Shown in pieces: positions 27,655-37,040 of a stretch of 64,000 nucleotides of DNA (positions within the stretch are counted from its first letter, which is position 1; each line of letters begins with the position of its first letter). Where the stretch lies: the NCBI GenBank assembly GCA_019218315.1, contig JAHUUI010000004.1, positions 155,461-219,460 of the forward strand. Direction: 5' to 3'. The notes beneath the pieces are model-generated. The model did no database searches. It was given only the letters and a program-made list of their open reading frames with translations, and was not told the DNA's origin. A program made the position numbers and the translations under genes. Origin of the DNA: Cardiobacteriaceae bacterium TAE3-ERU3. Lineage in GTDB: Bacteria; Pseudomonadota; Gammaproteobacteria; Cardiobacteriales; Cardiobacteriaceae.

Positions 27655-28827
27655 ATGAACCAGCGCCCTTATTTGCTCTTCAGCCTTGCTGTTATTTTGC
27701 TCGCAGCCAATTTGCGTGCGCCAATTATTGCCGTTGGGCCTTTGGTTGAAACCATTCGCAGCGCCATCGACTCAACACCAACAATCATGGGCTTGATTGG
27801 CACCCTGCCAGTCCTCACATTTGCAGCCTGCTCTCCTTTTGCTGCTAAATTGGCACGGCGCTTTGGCCTTGAAAACACCATTCTCGCAGGCTTGATTCTA
27901 ATTGCCGCTGGTGGCTTGTTACGCTCGCTGTTTGCCAGTGAATGGACCATCATGCTCGGCACGGTGATTCTTTGCGCCGGTATTACCATGGGTAATGTGC
28001 TACTTGCTGCTGCGATCAAGCGCGATCAGCCATCGCGCATCCAGCGCATGACGGCACTACAAATGTTCTCGTTCAGCATTCTTTCAGCACTTTCAGCAGC
28101 ACTTGCCGTACCTATCGCCAAGGTAGCCGGATGGCAGTGGGCGTTGGCTGTATGGTCTCTGCTCTCCATCCCAGCTTTTTTTGTCTGGCTGAAAATCCGC
28201 AGCCAGCAACACCAGCGTAACTTACCAGCACAATCTCCAGCAAACCCTGCTTTTAATGTATGGCGCAGTGCGCTGGCGTGGAAAATCAGCCTCTACACCG
28301 GGCTGCAATCCATGATGTTCTACACTCTCGTTGCATGGCTTGCGACCATCATTGCAGCACGTGGATTTTCCGAAACGGAAGCCGGTTATTACAATACCTT
28401 GTTCCAGCTCATTGCCCTTCCGACCGCCCTGCTGATCTCACCACTCAGCGAACGATACAGCCGAATGGATCACCTGCTGGCTGGTGCTTCAGCGCTGATT
28501 TTTACCGGTATAGCTGGCGTCTGGTTTGCACCTACATCATTAATGTGGCTGTTCACCACCATTCTCGGTATTGGCGGCTGCGCCAGCTTTACCTTCTGCT
28601 TGATGCTGTTCGCCATGCGCGGCGAGACAGCTGCCCAATCCGCTGCTTTATCCGGCATGGGGCAAACTGTGGGCTATGCGATTGCGGCAATTGGCCCAGT
28701 CGCGGCTGGCTGGCTATATGAGACTAGCGGAGGCTGGCAAATACCAATATATGCGCTGCTGATCGTCAATGCACTGCAACTCACAATCGGCTGGTTTGCA
28801 GGTAAGCCAGAGAAGCTGGCCGCATAA
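27655..28827 (+). CDS. CynX/NimT family MFS transporter
   Basis: A 390-aa, 12-helix major facilitator. The start (LLAANLRAPIIAVGPLV) and the GTLPVLTFAACSPFAAKLARRFGLE loop match the CynX/NimT family named for cyanate and 2-nitroimidazole transport. No cyn gene is nearby, so the substrate is open. No ribosome binding site is obvious before the ATG. Confidence 0.88.
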   Translation: MNQRPYLLFSLAVILLAANLRAPIIAVGPLVETIRSAIDSTPTIMGLIGTLPVLTFAACSPFAAKLARRFGLENTILAGLILIAAGGLLRSLFASEWTIMLGTVILCAGITMGNVLLAAAIKRDQPSRIQRMTALQMFSFSILSALSAALAVPIAKVAGWQWALAVWSLLSIPAFFVWLKIRSQQHQRNLPAQSPANPAFNVWRSALAWKISLYTGLQSMMFYTLVAWLATIIAARGFSETEAGYYNTLFQLIALPTALLISPLSERYSRMDHLLAGASALIFTGIAGVWFAPTSLMWLFTTILGIGGCASFTFCLMLFAMRGETAAQSAALSGMGQTVGYAIAAIGPVAAGWLYETSGGWQIPIYALLIVNALQLTIGWFAGKPEKLAA

Positions 28828-28932
28828 AACTTCAGTAATGCCATCTAACTGTAAACATGCAGATTTGACCGTATTGAATTGATCGGTGCTATTATTGTAA
28901 AAATTCTCTACCGCATTATAAGGATATTGCCA

Positions 28933-29520
28933 ATGAAACCACTACGCTATCTTCTCCCTCTCGTTGCAGCATCTTGCCTGCTCTCAGCATGTGTGCCTGT
29001 TCTGCTTGGCGGCGCAACGACTACAGCAAGTGTCGTTCACGACCGCCGCACTGCCGGCTCGATCGTCGATGACAATGCACTCGAGGTTAAGATAAATGCC
29101 ATTATTGCCAAAAACTCCCCTCTTGCTGATCAAAGCCATGTAAACGTCACAGGCTACAACGGTAATATTCTACTGACCGGAGAAGCGGCAAGTGAGCAGG
29201 TTCGTCAGGCAATTGGCAACATCGCTTCAGCCGAGCCTAATGTTAAAAACGTCTATAACCGCATCATCATCGGTCGTGCCAGCACGCTTCTGGAGCGCGC
29301 CTACGATGCCAAGCAGACGGCAAAAGTTAAAGCCGCAATGTTCGACGTTAATATTCCAGGTTTTGACCCAACTCGGGTGAAGGTCGTCACTGAGCACGGC
29401 ACAACGTACCTACTCGGCTTGGTTACAGCACAAGAAGGACAAGAAGCTGCAAGAATTGCAAGCCGCGTGTCTGGAGTTAGAGAAGTCGTTACCTTATTTG
29501 AAGCACCTGCTGCCCTATAA
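28933..29520 (+). CDS. dolP: BON-domain outer-membrane lipoprotein (DolP/YraP-like)
   Basis: A 195-aa lipoprotein with lipobox LLSAC near residue 19 and two BON domains (roughly 45-115 and 125-192; VNVTGYNGNILLTGE and VKVVTEHGTTYLLG). DolP helps keep the outer membrane intact and assists the BAM complex in E. coli. The start at 28933 has AAGG before it; an 18-codon upstream extension would displace the signal peptide. The usual neighbours (diaA, yraN) are not here. A strong terminator follows. Confidence 0.9.
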   Translation: MKPLRYLLPLVAASCLLSACVPVLLGGATTTASVVHDRRTAGSIVDDNALEVKINAIIAKNSPLADQSHVNVTGYNGNILLTGEAASEQVRQAIGNIASAEPNVKNVYNRIIIGRASTLLERAYDAKQTAKVKAAMFDVNIPGFDPTRVKVVTEHGTTYLLGLVTAQEGQEAARIASRVSGVREVVTLFEAPAAL

Positions 29521-29536
29521 ATTAACGACACAACAC

Positions 29537-29570
29537 AAAGCCCCATAAGCTTGTTTACTTATGGGGCTTT
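29537..29570 (+). terminator. Strong intrinsic terminator after dolP
   Basis: A perfect 13-bp stem (aaagccccataag and its complement) with an 8-nt loop, followed by ATTTTTGG, 16 bp after the dolP stop. Confidence 0.92.
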
Positions 29571-29641
29571 ATTTTTGGCATCCAAATACTTGATACAACG
29601 CCGAACACAATTAAGTGCGGCACTCAGTTGTGCGGCCAAGG

Positions 29642-30913
29642 TTATCCATATACGTCGCGAACAGCCGCAGCGATATCAGCAATTCCAGCCTCCAGCGCCT
29701 CATGCGATTGCGCAATACTGATACGGATGCACTCATGCGCATGCGGATAATCAGCAATATCAATCCCGGGGAAGAAATACTCACCAGGTATAACGATCGT
29801 GCCTTTTGCCTTAATGCGGGCATAGAGCTCGGAAGTTGTGATTGGTAAATCAGGGAACCACAACCACAAAAAAATGGCACCTTCTGGTTGGTGAATCATC
29901 AGAGGCAAGTCAGCAAATGCCTTGTGCAATAATTCGAGCACAAAATCCGTCTGTGCTGCGTAATAAGGCCTGATCACTTCATCAGACAGCACTTTGATTC
30001 GGTCATCTTGCAGCAATGGCGTTGCCAGCATCGCGCCCAAGCGCGTCGGGGCGAGATTAATGATCGCATTAAGTGCAGTCACCGCTTCAATCACACTTTC
30101 ATCTGCCACAATCATGCCGCAACGCAGCCCCGGCATACCCAGCTTCGACAAACTCAAGCACAATATCGTATTCTCATCCCAATGCATTGTCGCGTCAGTC
30201 TGCACGATATTAGGGAAAGGCATGCCATAGGCATGGTCGATAATCAGCGGTACATGGTGCTCACGTGCCATCGCTGCGAGACGTGCCATTTCCTCATCAG
30301 TCAGTACATTTCCGGTCGGATTGGTTGGCCGTGAGCAGCAAATCGCGCCAATATTGCCTGCAATCAGGTCTGGATGTTGTGCCAAAGCATCAAAATCCAC
30401 TTTATACTTGAAGAATCCATCCATACCCCGGTAGGTAGTACGGCTGATATGAGGCTGACTTGCCGCAAAGTGAACACCCTGAACGTGCACATCACAATAG
30501 CCAATATATTCAGGAGCTAAAGGCAACAATATTTTTTTCTGCGTCCCATCAGCGAACTGACCGCCAAACAAGTTAAAGAGATAGAAAAAAGCATTTTGCG
30601 AACCGTTGGTCAACGCCACATTCTTTTCGCTGATACCCCAGCCATAATGGCGATTGAGAAAGCTGACTAACGCTGCAATCAGCTCACTGTCTCCCTGTGG
30701 CGGCGCATAGCTGGCAATATTATCAAGAATCTTTTCCCCTGCTTGCTGATAAACCTCAGCAAACACCGCATTCACTGCGGCAATAGAAGCCGGATTCCCG
30801 ACACCGAGCATATTAAACGTCTTACCACTAGCCTGAGCCTCGCCGATATCCGCCATTAAGCGCAAGATACCTGACTGAGCGGTAAATTTTTCACCGAAGC
30901 TTGAAAACTGCAT
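29642..30913 (-). CDS. avtA: Valine-pyruvate aminotransferase
   Basis: PLP-dependent fold-type I aminotransferase of 423 aa that exchanges amino groups between valine and alanine/pyruvate. Landmarks are the AvtA-type start FGEKFTAQSGILRLM, YAPPQGD, TNGSQNAFFYLFNLFGG, CSRPTNPTGNV, DHAYG and the PLP-lysine segment SLSKLGMPGLRCG. Length matches E. coli AvtA (417 aa). ATG codons at 30916 and 30913 are adjacent; the second has the better spacing from GGGA. Divergent from the phosphohexomutase gene. Confidence 0.93.
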   Translation of the reverse strand: MQFSSFGEKFTAQSGILRLMADIGEAQASGKTFNMLGVGNPASIAAVNAVFAEVYQQAGEKILDNIASYAPPQGDSELIAALVSFLNRHYGWGISEKNVALTNGSQNAFFYLFNLFGGQFADGTQKKILLPLAPEYIGYCDVHVQGVHFAASQPHISRTTYRGMDGFFKYKVDFDALAQHPDLIAGNIGAICCSRPTNPTGNVLTDEEMARLAAMAREHHVPLIIDHAYGMPFPNIVQTDATMHWDENTILCLSLSKLGMPGLRCGMIVADESVIEAVTALNAIINLAPTRLGAMLATPLLQDDRIKVLSDEVIRPYYAAQTDFVLELLHKAFADLPLMIHQPEGAIFLWLWFPDLPITTSELYARIKAKGTIVIPGEYFFPGIDIADYPHAHECIRISIAQSHEALEAGIADIAAAVRDVYG

Positions 30914-31033
30914 CATTTCATCCCAATGAATAAAACATGAGCATAGCATGAGAAAAGCACACTAAAAATGCTTTTTCCTTGCTCGATTACCCCTAAAAAA
31001 CGATAATAATCCAAAGTTAAGAAGGAGCATATC

Positions 31034-32686
31034 ATGCAACAGGAAAAGCTGATCCAGACCGCAAACGCATGGCTGGCGCAAGACCCAGACCAAGAAACGC
31101 ACGATGAATTGGCATCGTTGATCGAGCAGGCAAAAAAAGGGGATAACGACGCCCTGTCAACGCTTGAAAAGCGCTTTGCCACTCGCTTACAGTTTGGCAC
31201 TGCTGGATTGCGCGGCCCATTGATGGCCGGCCCTTCCGGGATGAACCGCGTGTTGGTCAGCCAAACGGCTGCCGGCCTCGCCAACTATTTAAATGCCAAC
31301 TACGATCAGCCATCCATCGTCATTGGCTGTGATGCACGTAAAAACTCTGACGTTTTTGCACGTGATACTGCCGAAATCATGCAAGCAGCCGGCATCCGTA
31401 CCCTGCTCTTACCTGCGCAATTACCAACCCCCGTACTCGCCTACGCAATTCGCGACTTGGACACATCCGCAGGCGTCATGGTCACAGCCAGCCACAACCC
31501 ACCACTTGATAACGGCTACAAAGTCTATCTTGGCGGAAAAGATGCCGGTGCACAAATCGTACCTCCTGCGGATAAAGACATCGCCGCTGCCATTGATGAA
31601 GTTGCAGCCAATCAATCCGTGAACGACATCCCACGCAGTGAAGTGTATGAGCAACTTGATGACAGCATCGTCGAGCGCTATATCGCTGAGACCATCAAAC
31701 AGATCAAACATCCTGTACAGCCACTTAACTACGTTTATACCGCGATGCATGGCGTCGGCTGCGAAACCCTTCTGCGCACTATCCGAGCCGCAGGGCTTGA
31801 TGAACCAACTTTGGTCGAAGCTCAATGTACACCGGACCCAACCTTCCCAACTGTCGACTTTCCCAACCCTGAAGAACCGGGCGCGCTTGATCTCGCCATC
31901 GAAGCAGCCGAAAAAGTCGGTGCTGAATTTATCATTGCCAACGACCCGGATGCCGACCGCCTCGCTGTTGCCGTACCTGATGAAGATGGCCAATGGCACA
32001 GCTTGCACGGCAATGAAATCGGCTGTCTGCTTGGCTGGCAAGCTGCTCGCCGCGCTGAAACAGCCGGCAAAAAAGGCACTCTTGCTTGCTCGATGGTTTC
32101 CAGCCCGGCACTGGCAAAAGTCGCGGCACACTATGGCCTCAACTCAGCAGAAACCTTAACCGGCTTTAAATGGATTGGCCGCGCACCCGAGCTACTTTAT
32201 GGCTATGAAGAAGCACTAGGCTATTTGGTTGATCCGGAAAAAGTCCGTGATAAAGATGGTATTTCCGCGACACTTGCATTCCTCGATCTGATCATCAAGC
32301 TCAAAGGCTGCGGACAGACGCTCGCTGACCACCGCCGCGAGTTTGCTGAGACTTTTGGCGCTTATGCCAGTGGCCAAGTATCCATTCGCGTCACCGATCT
32401 CAAGCAAATTGGCACACTAATGCAATCCTTCCGTGCCGAGCCACCAAAAGCCATTGCTGGCAAGGATGTGGTTGAATTTATCGACCACGAGCAAACAGAG
32501 CGAAAGAGCAATATTCTCGTTTTCCAGCTCGAAGGTGGCTCACGCGTCATCATCCGCCCATCAGGGACGGAACCGAAAGTCAAAATGTATTTGGATGCTG
32601 CCGCCGAAACAGTCGCACAAGCCAAAGAAAGTGTTGCTGCACTCGAAGCAGCTATGCGCGATGAAGCGACTCAACGCAGCGCATAA
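31034..32686 (+). CDS. Phosphohexomutase (phosphoglucomutase/phosphomannomutase family)
   Basis: A 550-aa enzyme that moves a phosphate between the 1 and 6 (or 1 and 5) positions of a sugar. It has all four family motifs: the phosphoserine loop TASHNPP (Ser153), the metal loop DPDADR, the sugar loop (GYEEALGYL) and the phosphate loop RPSGTEPK. Size and the N-terminal QFGTAGLRG match the PGM2-like phospho-sugar mutase branch. Substrate among glucose, mannose or pentose phosphates cannot be fixed from sequence. A strong ribosome binding site (AAGGAG) precedes it and a terminator follows. Confidence 0.92.
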   Translation: MQQEKLIQTANAWLAQDPDQETHDELASLIEQAKKGDNDALSTLEKRFATRLQFGTAGLRGPLMAGPSGMNRVLVSQTAAGLANYLNANYDQPSIVIGCDARKNSDVFARDTAEIMQAAGIRTLLLPAQLPTPVLAYAIRDLDTSAGVMVTASHNPPLDNGYKVYLGGKDAGAQIVPPADKDIAAAIDEVAANQSVNDIPRSEVYEQLDDSIVERYIAETIKQIKHPVQPLNYVYTAMHGVGCETLLRTIRAAGLDEPTLVEAQCTPDPTFPTVDFPNPEEPGALDLAIEAAEKVGAEFIIANDPDADRLAVAVPDEDGQWHSLHGNEIGCLLGWQAARRAETAGKKGTLACSMVSSPALAKVAAHYGLNSAETLTGFKWIGRAPELLYGYEEALGYLVDPEKVRDKDGISATLAFLDLIIKLKGCGQTLADHRREFAETFGAYASGQVSIRVTDLKQIGTLMQSFRAEPPKAIAGKDVVEFIDHEQTERKSNILVFQLEGGSRVIIRPSGTEPKVKMYLDAAAETVAQAKESVAALEAAMRDEATQRSA

Positions 32687-32707
32687 CAAATACTTCTGCC
32701 AACATCA

Positions 32708-32735
32708 AAAAAGCGGATCAAACGATCCGCTTTTT
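32708..32735 (+). terminator. Intrinsic terminator after the phosphohexomutase gene
   Basis: A perfect 12-bp stem (five A-T pairs plus gcggatc/gatccgc) with a 4-nt loop and continuing T-rich tail. Symmetry in the A/T part means it can act in both directions, serving the convergent htpX gene less directly. Confidence 0.9.
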
Positions 32736-32828
32736 ATTTATAATCATAACCTTAAAAGGTGGCATCGTCCCTGACACCACGATTAGCACTTTACCTATCG
32801 ATTATTACATGAGTGTTACCAGATAACA

Positions 32829-33695
32829 TTAACGCATCGCCTCCAATGCAGCAATACGCTTTTCAAGAGGGGGATGAGTGGAGAATAATCCATTCATCGG
32901 CACGATGCCAAAGGCTTTAAAATCTTGTGCCAGTGCACCTTGTGCGCCTTGCTGCTGAACACGCTGCAAGGCACGCAGTGCGGCAATCATTTTGTGCTTT
33001 CCAGCAAATGTTGCGCCGCCTTCATCGGCTTTGAACTCACGATGGCGCGAATGCCACATCACTACCAGCGTACCGAGGAAGCCGAGTACAGTCTGTAAAA
33101 TCATGTAGGTAGCAAAGTAGCCCGCGCTATTGCCACGCCCATCATTACCACGATTGAGCAATGATGCAATAATCTGAGCGAACACAATGACAAAGCTATT
33201 GATCGTGCCTTGAATCAACGCTGAGGTCACCATATCACCATTACTGACATGCGCCATCTCATGCCCAAGTACAGCTTCTACTTCATCAGCGCTCATGTGC
33301 TGTAATAGGCCGGTGCTTACAGCAACCAACGCACTATCCTTATTCGCACCAGTGGCAAAGGCATTCGGTGCAGGGTGATCAAAAATACCCACTTCCGGCA
33401 TACCGACACCAGCCTGCTGCGCTTGACGACGAACAGTTTCAACCAGCCAACGCTCGCTTTCATTACGCGGCTGATCAATCACCTGCACGCGCATTTGCCG
33501 CTTAGCCATACCTTTGGACATCATCAAAGAGATAAAAGAACCGGCAAAGCCGTAAATACAGGCAAAGGCGAGGAAGCCAACGCTACCAACGCCTTGCTCA
33601 GCCAATGCTTGGTTAATGCCGAGCACTTGCAAAATCACTGCAAGCACCGCCATTACCCCGAGATTGGTCGCGACCAATAATAAAGCTGCTTTCAT
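32829..33695 (-). CDS. htpX: Membrane protease HtpX
   Basis: Zinc metalloprotease of the inner membrane that degrades misfolded membrane proteins together with FtsH. The 288-aa protein has two N-terminal helices, the zinc motif HEMAH at 145-149, two further hydrophobic segments (about 160-180 and 195-215), and HREFKADEGGA with the third ligand Glu. It ends with a conserved FSTHPPLEKRI. Single gene in its own unit. Confidence 0.96.
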   Translation of the reverse strand: MKAALLLVATNLGVMAVLAVILQVLGINQALAEQGVGSVGFLAFACIYGFAGSFISLMMSKGMAKRQMRVQVIDQPRNESERWLVETVRRQAQQAGVGMPEVGIFDHPAPNAFATGANKDSALVAVSTGLLQHMSADEVEAVLGHEMAHVSNGDMVTSALIQGTINSFVIVFAQIIASLLNRGNDGRGNSAGYFATYMILQTVLGFLGTLVVMWHSRHREFKADEGGATFAGKHKMIAALRALQRVQQQGAQGALAQDFKAFGIVPMNGLFSTHPPLEKRIAALEAMR

Positions 33696-33953
33696 TGTTA
33701 TTTATGCCTCATTTTTAAAAAAGAAAGCGATTATAACGGCTTGGCAAAAAAATTGAATTGCAGTCACGACAGATTCAAACCCCAAAAATCCATTGCCTCA
33801 CGCCCTAAAAACCATTGGGCAAATAGCAATTGTCCTGATGCAACAAAGCAAATTCAGTATGCTGGGTAACTCATGCCATGAGAAGCCGTAGCGCTTTCCT
33901 TAAGCAGCTACTGTATAATTTTCAAACCTGATCATTCATAAAGTATAACCATA

Positions 33954-34478
33954 ATGAAAAAACCACTCGCCTACCTCGGCATCTTATGCCTGTTTGGCTG
34001 CGCCAGCATCGCCACTCAGTTCATCAAAATGGCCGAACCTGAAGATGGACCTCGCGCACGCTTGCGCATTACCGCAAATATGCTCATCAAAGGCGTACCA
34101 AACACGGATTGCCTTTCTCTCTCTGCATGGGGCAAGCCGGGTGCGGGCAGTATTTTTGGTGGTATTGTCGGTAGTAGAGGTTATCGCGGCCGCTCTCTGG
34201 GCATGCCTAACCCTGAACATATCGACTTGGAAGATAGCGGTGAATTCTACGTCGTGGCCAATCAGCCAATTGCCATAGCTTTGGTGCCCACACCTGAAAC
34301 GGCGCTACGCTGCGGTATTTCGGGTAGCTTCGTTCCGGAAGAAGGTAAAGATTATCAAATAGACTTAAAAACAGATCGATACGGCTCTGTCAAGTCCATT
34401 TGTACGATGCTGCTGCGCGAGATTACCCCGCAAGGGCTCGTTCCTTTACCAATTAAAGATGCAAATTGTGATGGCTAA
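33954..34478 (+). CDS. Hypothetical lipoprotein
   Basis: A 174-aa protein with a signal peptide and lipobox LFGC near residue 16. The mature part has four further cysteines, a Gly-rich stretch (GSIFGGIVGSRGYRGRS) and no domain I recognise. The cysteine spacing suggests two disulfides in the periplasm. It ends just before a terminator shared with ybaK. Confidence 0.75.
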   Translation: MKKPLAYLGILCLFGCASIATQFIKMAEPEDGPRARLRITANMLIKGVPNTDCLSLSAWGKPGAGSIFGGIVGSRGYRGRSLGMPNPEHIDLEDSGEFYVVANQPIAIALVPTPETALRCGISGSFVPEEGKDYQIDLKTDRYGSVKSICTMLLREITPQGLVPLPIKDANCDG

Positions 34479-34483
34479 GAAAA

Positions 34484-34502
34484 ATGGGGCAAAACGCCCC
34501 AT
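34484..34502. terminator. Terminator between convergent lipoprotein gene and ybaK
   Basis: A 7-bp perfect stem (atggggc/gccccat) with a 5-nt loop. Leftward it is followed by TTTTTC, a proper U-tract for ybaK. Confidence 0.78.
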
Positions 34503-34525
34503 AACTACGCCACTTTCCTGCAAAA

Positions 34526-34996
34526 CTAAAAGCAAGCGATATCAGCGAATACCCCATCACTCAAGGTGAGCAGATCATCAGGCGCAATTTCAATATCCAA
34601 GCCGCGCTTTCCCCCACTGACGAAAATCGTATCGTATAACTGCGCGCTCTCATCGAGAAATAATGGGCACGGACGCTTATGCGCTAATGGGCTGACGCCA
34701 CCAAGGAGATAGCCACTGCGGCTTTGCACCACTTTAGCATCTGCCATCGCCACTTTTTTCACGCCCATTGCAGTCGCCATGTGCTTGAGATCAAGCGTGC
34801 CACTAACGGGCACGATACCGAGCGCAAATGTACGCGCATCGGCCGCGACCATCAAAGTTTTGAAAATTCTGTCCGCTTCGATACCCAGTGCTTGTGCAGC
34901 TTCCTGCCCATAGTTGGTGTTGTTTGGATCGTGGTGAAATTCATGAACCACGATATCAATGCCGCGCTCGCGGCACAGGTTAATTGCTGGAGTCAT
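34526..34996 (-). CDS. ybaK: Cys-tRNA(Pro)/Cys-tRNA(Cys) deacylase YbaK
   Basis: Trans-editing enzyme of the YbaK/EbsC family that hydrolyses mischarged Cys-tRNA(Pro). The 156-aa protein has FKTLMV with the catalytic Lys, KKVAMADAKVVQSRSGYLLGGVSPL with the GGVSP motif, and IFVSGGKRGLDIEI near the C-terminus. Leftward single gene. Confidence 0.93.
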   Translation of the reverse strand: MTPAINLCRERGIDIVVHEFHHDPNNTNYGQEAAQALGIEADRIFKTLMVAADARTFALGIVPVSGTLDLKHMATAMGVKKVAMADAKVVQSRSGYLLGGVSPLAHKRPCPLFLDESAQLYDTIFVSGGKRGLDIEIAPDDLLTLSDGVFADIACF

Positions 34997-35030
34997 TGAT
35001 CCGACCTTAAGTTACATTGGGCAATAAAAC

Positions 35031-35372
<342 letters not shown>

Positions 35373-36425
35373 TTAATCCTCATTGATGGTGTAGAAACTG
35401 GCATCGTGGTTACTGTAGCGCTGCGGGCGGAAACCGCGCTGTTCAGTGAAGTAGCGCTCAATACCATCATCGACGCCAAGTACCGTCGCAAAAATCGCCA
35501 TTCGCATGATCACCCCATTATCTGCCTGGCGGAAAATCGCCAATTGTGGCAGATCGTCCAAGTCTGTCGCGAGGTCAAAAGCGCCCTCGCGGCTGTCGCG
35601 CGGCAGTGGGTGCATGATAATCACATCCTGTGGCGCATGGCGTTCAATCAGGCGGCGATTGATGCGGAACTGCTCACTGTATCCTTCCGGCGTTTCTCCC
35701 GTACCAAAGCGCTCTTTTTGAATACGCGTGGCGTAAATAACATCCGTTTTGGCAATCGCTTCTGCGACATCATCATAGATATTGACCTGATGACCTTTGT
35801 CACGCAGCTTATCAACCAAAGCTTGCGGCGCAGCCAATGCCTCTGGTGCAGCAAAATTAAAGGTGATGTTATCAAATAGCGCCAACAACTTGGACAAAGA
35901 GTGAATTGTGCGGCCGTGCTTGAGGTCACCGACCATGGTGATAGTCATACCATCAATATGCTTACACAAGCGGTAGAATTCAGTGCAAATCGTATAGTAA
36001 TCGAGCAATGCCTGGCTGGGGTGTTCACCTGCTCCATCACCCGCATTGATCACCGGTACGTTAATCCCACGTGCAAATTGCGCGACTGAGCCTTGCTCAG
36101 GATGGCGCATGACGATCGCATCGGCATAGCCGGCAATCACGCGCGCCGTATCTTCTAACGACTCACCTTTGGAGATTGAAGAAAAAGTAAAGCCTGTGGT
36201 ATCGCATACGCTACCGCCAAGGCGGGAAAAAGCAGTGTGGAAGCTCATCCGCGTACGCGTACTTGCCTCAAAAAACAGGTTTGCCATGACCGCACCTTCC
36301 AGCACATTACAGCGTACTTGTCGCCGTGCGACCGGCTCCAGCTTACGTGCAACAGCAAGTAAATGTTCGAGTTCAGGGCGGGTAAACGGATCAATTGATA
36401 AAACGTGGCGGCCAACGAGCGACAT
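35373..36425 (-). CDS. pyrB: Aspartate carbamoyltransferase
   Basis: First committed step of pyrimidine synthesis: carbamoyl phosphate plus aspartate to carbamoyl aspartate. The 350-aa protein has the carbamoyl-phosphate motif FEASTRTRMSF, HPLPR and VGDLKHGRTIHS. It is about 40 residues longer than E. coli PyrB, with extra sequence around ETPEGYSEQF and a C-terminal extension (YFTEQRGFRPQRYSNHDASF). No pyrI regulatory subunit gene is adjacent; instead a P-II gene follows. The ATG at 36425 follows AAGGAAAT. Confidence 0.94.
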   Translation of the reverse strand: MSLVGRHVLSIDPFTRPELEHLLAVARKLEPVARRQVRCNVLEGAVMANLFFEASTRTRMSFHTAFSRLGGSVCDTTGFTFSSISKGESLEDTARVIAGYADAIVMRHPEQGSVAQFARGINVPVINAGDGAGEHPSQALLDYYTICTEFYRLCKHIDGMTITMVGDLKHGRTIHSLSKLLALFDNITFNFAAPEALAAPQALVDKLRDKGHQVNIYDDVAEAIAKTDVIYATRIQKERFGTGETPEGYSEQFRINRRLIERHAPQDVIIMHPLPRDSREGAFDLATDLDDLPQLAIFRQADNGVIMRMAIFATVLGVDDGIERYFTEQRGFRPQRYSNHDASFYTINED

Positions 36426-36551
36426 GGTATTTCCTTATGCGGCTATGGGATAAATGCGCGGTATATTATGCCACAACACGCAGCTTTTGCGGCCAAACAG
36501 CCGCTTTCTGCACGTTATAATAAGTGACTTAATAATGACTGGAATTTTGCC

Positions 36552-36989
36552 ATGATAGCCTTGATACAACGCGTCACCAGTGCAGCGGTTCACGTCGCAG
36601 AGCAGGAAATTGCCCATATCGACCACGGCTTGCTCGCATTGATCGGTATTGAAAAAACCGACACATGGCCACAAGCCGAAAAACTGGCGCAGAAACTGCT
36701 CAACTACCGCATATTCAGCGATGCTGACGACAAAATGAACAACAACGTGCAGCAAGCCGAAGGTAGCATCCTGCTCGTCTCACAATTCACCCTCGCTGCA
36801 TCAACGAAAAAAGGCAACCGCCCCGGCTTTGATCCAGCCATGCCGCCTGCCGAAGCAGAGGTATTTTTTACCCGCTTTTGCAAGCATATGCAAACACTTT
36901 ACCCACACATTCAAACCGGTGAATTTGGTGCAGATATGCAAGTATCACTGGTCAATGATGGGCCGGTCACTTTCTGGCTACAAACCTAA
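36552..36989 (+). CDS. dtd: D-aminoacyl-tRNA deacylase
   Basis: Removes D-amino acids (and glycine from tRNA-Ala) to protect translation. The 145-aa protein has both signature motifs, SQFTLAA and NDGPVTF, plus GNRPGFDPAMPP. Length equals E. coli Dtd. Divergent from pyrB and followed by a terminator shared with leuA. Confidence 0.95.
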   Translation: MIALIQRVTSAAVHVAEQEIAHIDHGLLALIGIEKTDTWPQAEKLAQKLLNYRIFSDADDKMNNNVQQAEGSILLVSQFTLAASTKKGNRPGFDPAMPPAEAEVFFTRFCKHMQTLYPHIQTGEFGADMQVSLVNDGPVTFWLQT

Positions 36990-36993
36990 AAAA

Positions 36994-37019
36994 AGCCGGA
37001 TGCAGCACTGCATCCGGCT
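36994..37019. terminator. Bidirectional terminator between dtd and leuA
   Basis: A perfect 11-bp stem (agccggatgca and its complement) with a 4-nt loop. Leftward it is followed by TTTTTTAGG; rightward by CTCTCC. It lies between two convergent genes. Confidence 0.88.
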
Positions 37020-37040
37020 CTCTCCTTACTTGGGCTTTGC

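Noticed and set aside
33696..33953. tRNA gene in the htpX upstream region
   Set aside because: A TTCAAAC-like stretch is present but no cloverleaf arms can be drawn around it.
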